Shown here: piece after piece, positions 53,374-61,687 of the stretch
Layout: every line of letters begins with the position of its first letter
Numbering within the stretch: position 1 is the first letter of the stretch
The notes under the pieces: model-generated
What the model was told of the DNA's origin: nothing
What the model saw: the letters and a program-made list of their open reading frames with translations, nothing else
Databases searched by the model: none
Program-made: the position numbers and the translations under genes
Assembly: GCF_025499465.1 (NCBI RefSeq)
Contig: NZ_JAIMCA010000004.1
Span: forward strand, 186,001-250,000
Source of the DNA: Allobosea sp. BH3
GTDB taxonomy: Bacteria > Pseudomonadota > Alphaproteobacteria > Rhizobiales > Beijerinckiaceae
Reading direction: 5' to 3'
Length of the DNA: 64,000 bases

Positions 53374-54597
53374 TCACCCTTCGGAAGCGGTCAGGCTGGC
53401 AAGACGATCACCCATCAGATTCGCCGCCGCCTCGGCCCGCTCGTCCTTCACATGGCCGTAGACCTCCAGGGTCACGCGCGGGCTCGAATGGCCAAGCCGG
53501 TGTGCGACCGTCACGGCGTCCAGCCCGGCCGCTAGGAGATCCGTGGCGCAGGAATGCCGCCAAGCGTGACAGGGCTGCGCGCCCTTCACTTTCGCCCGTC
53601 GCATGACGCGCTTCATCAGTTTTGTGATCCGGTCAGGGTGAAACATCTCCCCACCGAAATTCGGGAACAGCAGCAGCGGCTCGCGCTGGTAGCCCGGCCC
53701 CCATTTCAGCGCCTGTTCGAGAATGGTGGCTCGATGCTTCTGCAGCCGTGCGATGAAGGCCGGCGGCAGCTTGATCCGGCGCAGGGACTTCTGCGTCTTC
53801 GCGGCATTGCGGAGGATCGGAGCACGGCCCGGCCCGACGCTGACGGTGCGCGAGATCACGATCTCACTGCGCTCGGCATCAATCTGGTCGAACGCGAGCG
53901 GCGCAAGCTCGCCGCGCCGCATCCCGGTCAGCATCAGGACCGACACCATCAGGTCGATATGGTCATAAACCTCGGCCTGGACGGTGGGGTTGCCCACGGC
54001 CGTAAGCAGCCGCCGGATTTCGTCATCGGCGAGATTGCGCGCAGCACTCCTGACCGTGCTGGGTGGCGTGGCGTCGGCAGCGGGGTTGCTGACGATCCAG
54101 CGCCATTTGCGGGCCTGCTGCAGAGCGGCATGGACCGCAGTATGAACGACCCGGACCGAGGCCGGGCTCAGGGGCTTTGTTTCCGGCTTCCCCGGCGCTT
54201 TTGGCGTGCGTTTGCTGACGCCCCCAGCCTTAAGGAGCAGTGCATAAGCGCGGTCGAGGTCTGAGGCGCTCAAGCGGCGTAGTTTGATCGGGCCGATGAT
54301 CTTGCCGATCTTTGCAAGGCTCTCGCCATAGGTTCGGACCGTTGCGGGAGCCTTGCCCTGGCTTTCCAGCACATCGACAAAGACCCTGAAAAACTCCGAA
54401 ACCGTGCGGTCCTCGGGGTCGCCGGCAACGACGCCCGTATGGGCAACTTCCATTTGCGCCGCATGAAGGCGCGCGTCTCGCTCCTTCTCGAAACTCTTGG
54501 ATCGTTCGCGCGACTTGCCATCGGCCCCCGTTTCCCGCCAGCCGGCACGAAAGAAAATGCGACCGGCAGCGCTGGTTTCCTTGCGGACATAGGCCAT
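53374..54597 (-). CDS. Tyrosine-type site-specific integrase
   Basis: A 407-residue phage-type integrase. An N-terminal arm-binding region (about 1-70) and a SAM-like core-binding domain (about 70-170) precede the catalytic domain. Catalytic residues are visible: TGMRRGEL (first Arg), HAWRHSCATDL (His-x-x-Arg), LGHSSPRV (second His) and TLEVYGH (Tyr). Its start overlaps the small zinc protein by one base (TGATG), so the two are coupled. It marks the left end of an integrated element. Confidence 0.92.
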   Translation of the reverse strand: MAYVRKETSAAGRIFFRAGWRETGADGKSRERSKSFEKERDARLHAAQMEVAHTGVVAGDPEDRTVSEFFRVFVDVLESQGKAPATVRTYGESLAKIGKIIGPIKLRRLSASDLDRAYALLLKAGGVSKRTPKAPGKPETKPLSPASVRVVHTAVHAALQQARKWRWIVSNPAADATPPSTVRSAARNLADDEIRRLLTAVGNPTVQAEVYDHIDLMVSVLMLTGMRRGELAPLAFDQIDAERSEIVISRTVSVGPGRAPILRNAAKTQKSLRRIKLPPAFIARLQKHRATILEQALKWGPGYQREPLLLFPNFGGEMFHPDRITKLMKRVMRRAKVKGAQPCHAWRHSCATDLLAAGLDAVTVAHRLGHSSPRVTLEVYGHVKDERAEAAANLMGDRLASLTASEG

Positions 54598-54764
54598 CAG
54601 ATTTCTCCCGCGTTAATCGCCGCCGGGCGACGATGGTGGGCGACCTGGCATCGGGTCGAGCAAAAGCGCGCGTCAGTTCGGCCAAGCGCGAAATAGTCGC
54701 CGCATTCGATGCAAATCCGCATCAGCGCTTCTGCTTCCAGATGATCAGCAGCTGAGACCGCCAT
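54597..54764 (-). CDS. Small zinc-binding protein coupled to the integrase
   Basis: About 55 residues from the ATG at 54764 (TTG at 54824 gives 75). CIECGDYF and RFCSTRCQVAHHRR form a four-Cys zinc site like the CGNR zinc finger. Small proteins of this type often sit before integrases in alphaproteobacterial islands, possibly as excision or DNA-binding helpers. Confidence 0.6.
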   Translation of the reverse strand: MAVSAADHLEAEALMRICIECGDYFALGRTDARFCSTRCQVAHHRRPAAINAGEI

Positions 54765-54823
54765 GTAGGCGGCAAGGCTCGTAGCCTGCCGCACTAGGCC
54801 GCCTGTGCTACGATCTTGACGCA

Positions 54824-55816
54824 ATGTTACATCGCGAAGAAGCGGGATCTCTGCATCACCGAAAAACCAGCGTGCCAGCGCCCGTCCTGATCGCCAGCCT
54901 CGAAGATGGCGCGGATGAACTGCGCCGCCGGATCCTGGCCGCGCGGATTCATCACGGCATCGAACGCGGCGAGCTCAAAGGCTGGCTCTTCCTGGCGGCA
55001 CTCGGCACGAAGGATGGCAAGCTGATGGTGCTCGACCCGAAGGGACAGCCGGTGCCCGGCAAACTGGGCGCGAAGCTCGTCAACACCATCATCAATCGCG
55101 GGATCGATCTGGTCCTGCTCGACCCCTTCATCAAGACGCATGGCGTGCCGGAAAACAACAACAACGGCATCGATGAGGTCGCCTCGATCTTCACCGCAAT
55201 GGCGCTCAGCTTCGGTATCGCGATCGATGCGCCGCATCACATGAGCAAGGGACCGCCCGACCCCGGCAACGCCAGTAAGGGGCGCAGCGCCTCGTCCTTG
55301 AAAGATGCCTTTCGGTTGGTCCGCACGCTGACACCGATGAGCGCCGACGAGGCCAAGGCGTTCGGCATCGACGAGGTCGAGCGCCGCAGGCTGGTCCGTG
55401 TCGACGACGCCAAGGTGAACATCGTCCCTTCGGCCGAGGCGTCCTGGTTCCGGCTGGTCGGCGTCGACATCGGCAATGGCACCGAGCTCTATCCGAACGG
55501 TGATTCCGTGCAGACCGTCGAGGTCTGGATCCCGCCGGAACTGTTCGCTGATGTCAGCAGCGTGATCATCAATCGAATCCTCGACGAGCTCGATGCCGGC
55601 CTGCCCGATGGCAACCGCTACAGCAACGCCCCTAACACCGACCGGCCGGCCTGGCGCGTGGTCCAGAAGCACTGCGGCAAGGACGAGGGACCGTGCCGCC
55701 AGATGATCCAGACCTGGCTCAAGTCGGAGCTTCTCTCCGTCGAGGTATATGACAATCCGAGCACCCGAAAACCGGTCAAGGGATTATCGGTCGTCAACGC
55801 TCGGAGGCCGTCATGA
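54824..55816 (+). pseudogene. Truncated RepA/DnaB-like AAA ATPase (helicase remnant)
   Basis: A 330-residue frame that matches the C-terminal two thirds of phage/plasmid RepA-type ATPases: LIASLEDGADELRRRI, the Walker B LVLLDPFIKTHGVPENNNN, and IDAPHHMSKGP with the sensor region. Walker A should lie about 40 residues before LEDG but only a short unrelated leader precedes it, so the ATPase is broken. Its C-terminal region includes a winged-helix-like tail. Divergent from the integrase-zinc gene pair. Confidence 0.65.
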
Positions 55817-55821
55817 GGGTT

Positions 55822-55955
55822 GCGCCATTAACCCGATTTCAATGGCGCGCTAATGGCGCAAAACGGGCCTGCGCCGTTATTGATCGGGCGTCTATAATAT
55901 CAATGGCGCATTGGCACGCGCCATCATTGATCTTTTTAACGGCGCCCAATGGCGC
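55822..55955. repeat. Iteron-like cluster of AATGGCGC repeats
   Basis: AATGGCGC occurs exactly at 55841, 55852, 55902 and 55948, and in inverted form at 55822; GCGCCGTT (55871) and GCGCCATC (55918) are near copies. Seven units in 134 bases, directly after the RepA-like remnant, suggest a replication origin or regulatory region. A 59-residue reading through the block is possible but not convincing. Confidence 0.45.
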
Positions 55956-56044
55956 AATGACGCACCGGCCGGTGCCATGCCGCCTGCGGGCTGATGCTTC
56001 CTCACCACCAATCCGTGCAACCCAAAGACAGGGGAGAAAGAACG

Positions 56045-56161
56045 ATGGACGCTGCGGACATCATTCGTGAGATCTATCAGCTTGGAGGTGTGATCGGGGC
56101 GACCGATCACGGCGTGGTCCTGGCGCACCCGCTCGATGGAAGCTTCCGGCCCGACTGGTGA
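56045..56161 (+). CDS. Small hypothetical protein (38 residues)
   Basis: MDAADIIREIYQLGG...FRPDW, from an ATG with GGGGAGAAAG upstream to a TGA at 56159-56161. The good ribosome site supports expression. No family recognised; a small element-borne gene between the iteron-like block and the terminase. Confidence 0.45.
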   Translation: MDAADIIREIYQLGGVIGATDHGVVLAHPLDGSFRPDW

Positions 56162-56505
56162 GGCTGGCCGTGGCGCGCCAGCCCGCGCTCAAGCAATTGA
56201 TCCTGTCCGGCTGGAAAGTGGACGAGCCGACGCCAGAGGATGCGAGCCTTAAACGACCGGCAGAGCAACATTGTTGCAACCGCCGATCGTCTCCTGGCGG
56301 AGACAGTCCAGTCGAATGCGACCGGCGCGGCGAAAAATCGGGAGCCGACCAGGCCGGGGGGGAGGTCAAAAAGGCCGGGCCGGGCCGACCTGAACCAACC
56401 CGTGGCCCCATGTTCGCGGATCCGCAAAATTGGTGGAAATTTTGGGATCTACGGCGCCACAATGGCCGTAGCCGCGCCAGAACAGCCCCTCCGGAGCCCC
56501 TTCTG

Positions 56506-56997
56506 ATGACCGCAGGACGTCCACCGAAACCCAGCCGCATCCGCAGGCTGGAAGGCAATCGGGGCAAGCGAGCCATCCCCGCCAGCGTCGAGAGCCGCGG
56601 CCGCCCGCTGATGCCGGACCACCTCGATGACGAGCAGCGCGGGCTTTGGCGTCAGATAGAGGCCGGCATGCCGCCCGGCTTGCTGACGCTGGCCAACAGC
56701 CAGGCCGTCGAGAGGATGACGGTGGCGTGGTCGCGGTTCCGGGAATGCCAGCGCAAGATCGCGGCGTTGTCGATGTTCAGCAGGGGCTCGACCGGCCAGT
56801 TGGCAATGTCGCCGCTGATCCGGATCCAGAACCTCGCAGCGCGGGAGATGCACCTGGCCGGTGAGGCGCTCGGCCTGTCACCGGTCGCCCGTGCCCGGAT
56901 CTCGGCGCCAGAGAGCGTCGACAACGATCCCTTGGCGTTGTTGCTCGACGGCCACGCCTATTGTTCGGCCGTACCGCGGAGGTCGAGGGCGAACTAA
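56506..56997 (+). CDS. Phage terminase small subunit, P27 family
   Basis: A 163-residue protein with the P27 signature GRPPKPSRIRRLEGNRGKR (4-22) and a helical DNA-binding body. Terminase small subunits recognise phage DNA for packaging. The large-subunit gene that should follow is replaced by an IS remnant, and the C-terminus (residues about 150-163) may be altered by that insertion. Direct evidence of prophage origin. Confidence 0.82.
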   Translation: MTAGRPPKPSRIRRLEGNRGKRAIPASVESRGRPLMPDHLDDEQRGLWRQIEAGMPPGLLTLANSQAVERMTVAWSRFRECQRKIAALSMFSRGSTGQLAMSPLIRIQNLAAREMHLAGEALGLSPVARARISAPESVDNDPLALLLDGHAYCSAVPRRSRAN

Positions 56998-57001
56998 GAG
57001 G

Positions 57002-57317
57002 TTCTGTAGAGACGGCCTACCGCCCGGCCGCCAACGAGGCCTTCCTCGACAGGCACGGCTGTCAGCCGCGACCACCGTAAGAGCCGAAGGGCCGCCGGTG
57101 CCGGAGGCGCCGCGCAGGCCAACGACGCAAAGTCGAAGGTCCGCTCCCGCGTTGAGCATGTTCTGCCGAGCAAAAGGCGAGGATGGGCCTCTACGTTCGC
57201 ACCGTCGGCCTTGCCAGGGCGAAGACGAAAGTCGGCATGGCCAACCTCGTCTATAACATGCAGCGGCTGGCCTGGCTCTCGCGGGTCGCCGCAGCGTTGT
57301 TCGCCGCAGCGCAATAA
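57002..57317 (+). pseudogene. Remnant of an IS5-family transposase
   Basis: Only the C-terminal part of an IS5-family DDE transposase is left, broken by frameshifts: TAYRPAANEAFLDRHG (frame of 57012), AEGPPVPEAPRR (57083), ANDAKSKVRSRVEHV with the catalytic Glu (57118), and GLYVRTVGLARAKTKVGMAN then LVYNMQRLAWL (57183 to the TAA at 57315). Three reading-frame changes in 300 bases mean it is dead. No terminal inverted repeats were identified. 57318-57565 has no gene. Confidence 0.75.
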
Positions 57318-57565
57318 CGGGGGGCTCCTGTGTCCACGCTGCAGGATGAAGCCCAGGGCCACATCATCCTCTGCAAGCTCGGGCTGCGCCGAAAATGCGC
57401 GCCGGCCCAAAATCGAGGTTCTTCGAACCGTCCGGCTGGATTATAGCCACCCAAAAAAATGATCGCTCGACACCGGCCAAAGGCGGCGTTAACGGCAACT
57501 TGCCTCCATTGACATCGATGGACGAATAGCCTGCTGGGGTCGCCTCGGCGAAACGGAGAAGGACG

Positions 57566-58555
57566 ATGAGTGCCGAACCGTTCGATGATTTTTCCGGCAA
57601 TTTCGCGCCCCTCCGACGCGAACTTTGGAGCGCGGAAAACTACTCGTATAAAAGCTTCCTGAAATCGCTGAAGCCAGACTACAGAAAAATTGGGCGAGAC
57701 ATTGCATTAGGCTATCTCGCCCTCGCGGTAACCTTGCTGGGGACAGCAGCAATGCCTGCTGTCGGCGTTTGGGCTGGCGTTGCCGCCGGGGTCGGAGCAG
57801 TGTCTGTTGGCTATTGGATTGCCTACCTCCAGCTCTTTATACATGAGGGTGCGCACTACAATCTCGCGCCGACGCGAGCAAAAAGCGATCGTATCTGCAA
57901 TCTCCTCATTGCCTGGATGATTGGAACTAATGTCGCCGCCTATCGGACAGTGCATTTTCAACACCACCGCGCGCTGGGCACCCCCGAAGACAGCGAACAC
58001 TCCTACTTTTTTCCTCTCAATCTGACCTTCTTCGTCAAGGGCCTATTCGGCATCAGGGCCGCCGAGGTCGTTTTCGCGAGAAAGAGCGCTGTCGCCGACG
58101 CGGCCGAAAGGCAAGTTGGAAGCGCGACTGATCTTCCATTCAACTGGGCGCTCGTGACAGCCCCCATCGTTCACGGTGGCATTGTCGCGATCGCCTACTG
58201 GCTTGGCTATTGGTGGGTTTCGATCGCTTGGCTTGTCGGGGTAGGCATGGTGTTCCCGTTTCTAGGCGCCTTGCGGCAGGTCCTGGAACATCGCGACGAA
58301 AATGCGATGCCGGACACCGATTTTACTAAGATCTCTCATGGCGCAATCACTCGACTGTTCCCCGACGGTGCGTTCTCTTCGACGTTCGGAGGGGCGGGCT
58401 TCAATCGCCATCTCCTGCATCATTGGGAGCCGTCAATCTCCTACACCAACTTGCCGGAATTTGAGCGGTTCCTGATGCAAACGCCAGCCAGAGCATACAT
58501 CGAGCGACGGCGGACAACCTATATGACGACTTTTCTCAAGCTCCTTTCGCTTTAG
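57566..58555 (+). CDS. Membrane fatty-acid desaturase
   Basis: A 329-residue di-iron membrane protein with the three His boxes: HEGAH (93-97), HFQHH (130-134) and HLLHH (about 281-285). Two pairs of membrane helices separate them. It would desaturate or hydroxylate a lipid acyl chain; the substrate is unknown. GAGAAGGACG precedes the ATG. First gene of the surface-modification cassette, with a GC content below the core genome but above the genes further right. Confidence 0.88.
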   Translation: MSAEPFDDFSGNFAPLRRELWSAENYSYKSFLKSLKPDYRKIGRDIALGYLALAVTLLGTAAMPAVGVWAGVAAGVGAVSVGYWIAYLQLFIHEGAHYNLAPTRAKSDRICNLLIAWMIGTNVAAYRTVHFQHHRALGTPEDSEHSYFFPLNLTFFVKGLFGIRAAEVVFARKSAVADAAERQVGSATDLPFNWALVTAPIVHGGIVAIAYWLGYWWVSIAWLVGVGMVFPFLGALRQVLEHRDENAMPDTDFTKISHGAITRLFPDGAFSSTFGGAGFNRHLLHHWEPSISYTNLPEFERFLMQTPARAYIERRRTTYMTTFLKLLSL

Positions 58556-58569
58556 ATAAATCAACGTTG

Positions 58570-59526
58570 ATGACCGCTCAATTCCCCACCTGCCCGCTTT
58601 GCAGCTCGCAATCGACGTCGGTTTATGCGAAGGCGACGGATATCGAGTACTTTACGTCGGACGACGTGTACGACATCAGAGCTTGCGATGAATGCGGGAT
58701 ATTATTTGTCGACCCAATGCGCTCGCAAGAGCTCAACAAAATATACCCAAAAAACTATTATTCTTTTCAGAACAATAAGAAGAACCTTGTTGTCCAGCTT
58801 AAAGAGTGGCTCGATAGGCGCGCACTGCGCCAATTGACGCAACAAATTCCCGGCCAAGAGCTTTCTATACTTGATATTGGCGGCGGCACGGGCTGGCTCG
58901 TCGACCAAGTCAAGCGCGCCGATTCACGCGTAGCGCGCGGTACCGTCATCGATATCGATGATGGCGCCAAGGAAATCGCATTGCGGAATGGCCACGACTT
59001 TTTTCTCGGCCGATTTGAAGCTTACGAAGTGGCCGATCGACAGTTCGATCTGATATTGATGCTCAATCTAATCGAACACGTCGCCGATCCGCATGCAGTG
59101 ATGGCCAAGGCAGCTCGATTGCTCAGCCCAAATGGCCTGATCTGGATCAAGACGCCCAATTTCGACAGCCTCGACGCTCGGATTTTCCGGCATCAATCTT
59201 GGGCAGGATACCATACGCCCAGGCACTTCGTTATCTTCAAGAAAGAGAGCCTCGAACGGCTGAGCGACATGAGCGGCTTACGATTGAGGAGCTTTGCCTA
59301 CACGCAAGGCGCCCCCTTCTGGAGCGCTTCACTCCTGGCGCTCCTGCAAAGAATGAAGCTGGTGCGCGTATCGGCCAGCCGCCCGGCCATATATCATCCC
59401 TTGATGCCGATCTTGCAGGCCGTATCTGCAGCTTTCGACTTTGTCCGGCGACCATTCGGCGCGAAGCTGTCTCAAATGGTGCTAACGCTAGAGTTGAATC
59501 GAGACATGGACACGAGCCGCGACTGA
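58570..59526 (+). CDS. Class I SAM methyltransferase with N-terminal zinc ribbon
   Basis: A 318-residue protein. An N-terminal CPLC...CDEC zinc ribbon (8-11 and about 38-41) is followed by a Rossmann methyltransferase with LDIGGGTGWL (about 100-109) and DLILMLNLIEHVADP. This zinc-ribbon plus methyltransferase layout is typical of sugar C- or O-methyltransferases in polysaccharide clusters. The ATG is 14 bases after the desaturase stop, so they are co-transcribed. Confidence 0.87.
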   Translation: MTAQFPTCPLCSSQSTSVYAKATDIEYFTSDDVYDIRACDECGILFVDPMRSQELNKIYPKNYYSFQNNKKNLVVQLKEWLDRRALRQLTQQIPGQELSILDIGGGTGWLVDQVKRADSRVARGTVIDIDDGAKEIALRNGHDFFLGRFEAYEVADRQFDLILMLNLIEHVADPHAVMAKAARLLSPNGLIWIKTPNFDSLDARIFRHQSWAGYHTPRHFVIFKKESLERLSDMSGLRLRSFAYTQGAPFWSASLLALLQRMKLVRVSASRPAIYHPLMPILQAVSAAFDFVRRPFGAKLSQMVLTLELNRDMDTSRD

Positions 59527-59827
59527 TGCCGGCTGACGCGTGCGGCATCGGCACATCCATCATCCGACCAATGAGATCGCCCGATTTCAGGCAGACGCCA
59601 CAGGCGACCTCTCGATCGGACGCGTGCTCGATAGCACGAGTTTGAGCGCAATCGATTTGCGGCAGAGCCAAATCGGGGGCATTGGAAATGCGCGCCGCCA
59701 CGGCCGGGAGAACACTATATGCCACTGAGGTTTGGCGCTGGTGCGCACCCGCACCCTCGACTATAAGCGCGTCACGTTGGCATCAATCGGATTCCTTCCG
59801 TATTCACCTGAAAAAAGAGTATGCTAG
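59527..59827. other. Intergenic stretch, no gene seen
   Basis: 301 bases between the methyltransferase and the GtrB-like gene. All frames are broken and I see no RNA gene or clear repeat. The last 60 bases are AT-rich and include TTCACCTGAAAAAAGAGTATG, probably promoter or leader for the next gene. Confidence 0.5.
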
Positions 59828-60874
59828 TTGACTGCCGCATCACCATCTCAGGACGACGGGGCAAATAAATCGGAGATTCGTCGCCGATTGATCTCGATCT
59901 CAATTCCTGTTCTGAATGAAGAGGATAATATCGGCCCCCTACTGGATCGCCTTCGCGCGATCACGGAAATCAACAACCGATATGATTTCGAGTTCATTTT
60001 CACAGACAATGCAAGCGATGATCGAACTTTTGAGATACTATCCACTGAAGCTGTAAAAGATAATCGTATTAGAGTCATTAGATTCACGCAGAACTTCGGA
60101 TTTCAGAGGTCTATATTAACAAATTACTTAAACTCGAAGGGCGAAGCCGCGATTCAAATCGACGCAGATTTGCAGGATCCGCCGGAAATGATTTCGGAAT
60201 TCCTTTCGGCATGGGAGCGCGGCTATAAGGTAGTCTACGGAGTTCGACGCACGAGGCAGGAGAGTTCGTTATTGAGCGGCCTAAGGCGACTGTTCTACAG
60301 AGCGCTCAATCGCCTTAGTAACGTTGACATTCCCGTTGATGCTGGTGACTTTCGGCTTATCGATAGAATCGTAATAGAAAACCTTAGAGAAATGCGCGAC
60401 AATTCTCCATATATTCGTGGAGCTATTGCCGAACTCGGTTACCCGCAGATCGGAATTCCTTACGACCGCGATCGCCGAGCGAATGGAGCGAGCAAATTCA
60501 AGATATTGTCGCTAATTCGGCTCGGAATGGATGGAATTTGTAGCCATTCCACGAAGCCGCTAGAAATTATCACATTGTTTGGATTTATACTCAGCTTCAT
60601 TTCTTTTATATCGATAATTTTCTACTTACTTTGGTTCGTCGTCATCTCAGATGATCAGACGCCGGGTTTCACGACGATTGTCATTCTGATTCTTTTATCG
60701 ATGGGAATGAATGCAGCTTTTATCGGAATTCTCGGCGAGTACATCGGTCGGATATTCCGGAACACCCGGCACATTCCTGCCCCGATCATTGAGCATCGAA
60801 TCGAGCCGATACGCCAGTTGGCGGCAAGCCTGACCTCCGTTCGAGAAAACCTCTCCCGCCCAAAAGCGGATTGA
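59828..60874 (+). CDS. GtrB-like GT2 glycosyltransferase (bactoprenol-linked)
   Basis: A 348-residue membrane-anchored GT2 enzyme. The catalytic domain has ISIPVLNEEDNIGPLLDRL, FIFTDNASDDRTFEIL, IQIDADLQDPPEMI (DxD region) and the QQ/RRxRW-like basic motif; two C-terminal helices (about 236-258 and 272-296) anchor it. Closest to GtrB/DPM-type enzymes that load glucose or mannose on undecaprenyl phosphate. The start is TTG at 59828; no ATG fits. Confidence 0.86.
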   Translation: MTAASPSQDDGANKSEIRRRLISISIPVLNEEDNIGPLLDRLRAITEINNRYDFEFIFTDNASDDRTFEILSTEAVKDNRIRVIRFTQNFGFQRSILTNYLNSKGEAAIQIDADLQDPPEMISEFLSAWERGYKVVYGVRRTRQESSLLSGLRRLFYRALNRLSNVDIPVDAGDFRLIDRIVIENLREMRDNSPYIRGAIAELGYPQIGIPYDRDRRANGASKFKILSLIRLGMDGICSHSTKPLEIITLFGFILSFISFISIIFYLLWFVVISDDQTPGFTTIVILILLSMGMNAAFIGILGEYIGRIFRNTRHIPAPIIEHRIEPIRQLAASLTSVRENLSRPKAD

Positions 60875-60910
60875 TGCCGCAATGCCAGGCCAACCTACGG
60901 GAGCGCATCG

Positions 60911-61687
60911 ATGGATCCGCAGCAGAAAGCCGTCGCCGAAGAATTTGATCAGTATGGCGATACGTATGACGATGCGGTAAATCGCTCGATCGCCTTTTCT
61001 GGCAAGAAGCTGGAGGCGTTCACCCATGCCAAGGCCAACAATCTTCTGCGCTATCTGACCAGAATCTTCGGTTCGCTTGGCCACCTGAGCGTGCTCGACG
61101 TGGGGTGCGGTGTAGGCAACTACCATCCGTATCTCGTACCGCATGTCGGCTCGTTGAGCGGGGTGGATGTGTCCGCCGCATGCATAGAACGAGCGGTGCT
61201 CAGGAATCCACAGGTTGCGTACTCTCTGTACGATGGCGGGACACTCCCCTACGCGGATCAGGCGTTCGACGCTACTTTCTGCGTCTGTGTTCTTCACCAC
61301 GTTCCGCCTGCGCATTGGCAGCGTTTCGTTGGCGAGCTTCGCCGCGTGACCAGACGCGGCGGTAGCGTGATCATCTACGAGCACAATCCGGATCACCCCT
61401 TGACCCGAAAGGTCGTCGGGGACTGCGCGTTCGATCGCGATGCTGTTTTGTTGAAGCGATCCCAAACTCGCAACCTGCTGCAGCAGGCGGGCTGCGATTC
61501 GATCTCGATCGAATCCATTCTGACGGTCCCCCCTTACGGAAGACTTGCGGAATGGATCGACTCATTGCTGCGGTTTTTTCCGTTCGGAACGCAGTACAGG
61601 ATCGCCGCGACGGTCGGGCACGGCGATGAAGCCGGCCAGAAACAAATCTCGGAAAATTCCGGACTAGATGCAGTCAATGGCCGATAA
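60911..61687 (+). CDS. Class I SAM methyltransferase
   Basis: A 258-residue methyltransferase with SVLDVGCGVGNYHPYL (SAM-binding), then YDGGTLPYADQAFDATFCVC and VLHHVPPAHW. No membrane anchor. It lies between the GtrB-like and large membrane-protein genes and overlaps the latter (TAATG), so it probably modifies the sugar or lipid made by the cassette. Confidence 0.85.
   Translation: MDPQQKAVAEEFDQYGDTYDDAVNRSIAFSGKKLEAFTHAKANNLLRYLTRIFGSLGHLSVLDVGCGVGNYHPYLVPHVGSLSGVDVSAACIERAVLRNPQVAYSLYDGGTLPYADQAFDATFCVCVLHHVPPAHWQRFVGELRRVTRRGGSVIIYEHNPDHPLTRKVVGDCAFDRDAVLLKRSQTRNLLQQAGCDSISIESILTVPPYGRLAEWIDSLLRFFPFGTQYRIAATVGHGDEAGQKQISENSGLDAVNGR

Noticed and set aside
55813..56070. 85-residue gene across the AATGGCGC cluster
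   Set aside because: Its composition is dictated by the repeats, no motif is seen, and a better small frame (56045) with a ribosome site overlaps its end.
57183..57317. Independent 44-residue gene
   Set aside because: The sequence is the C-terminal end of an IS5-family transposase that continues upstream in other frames.
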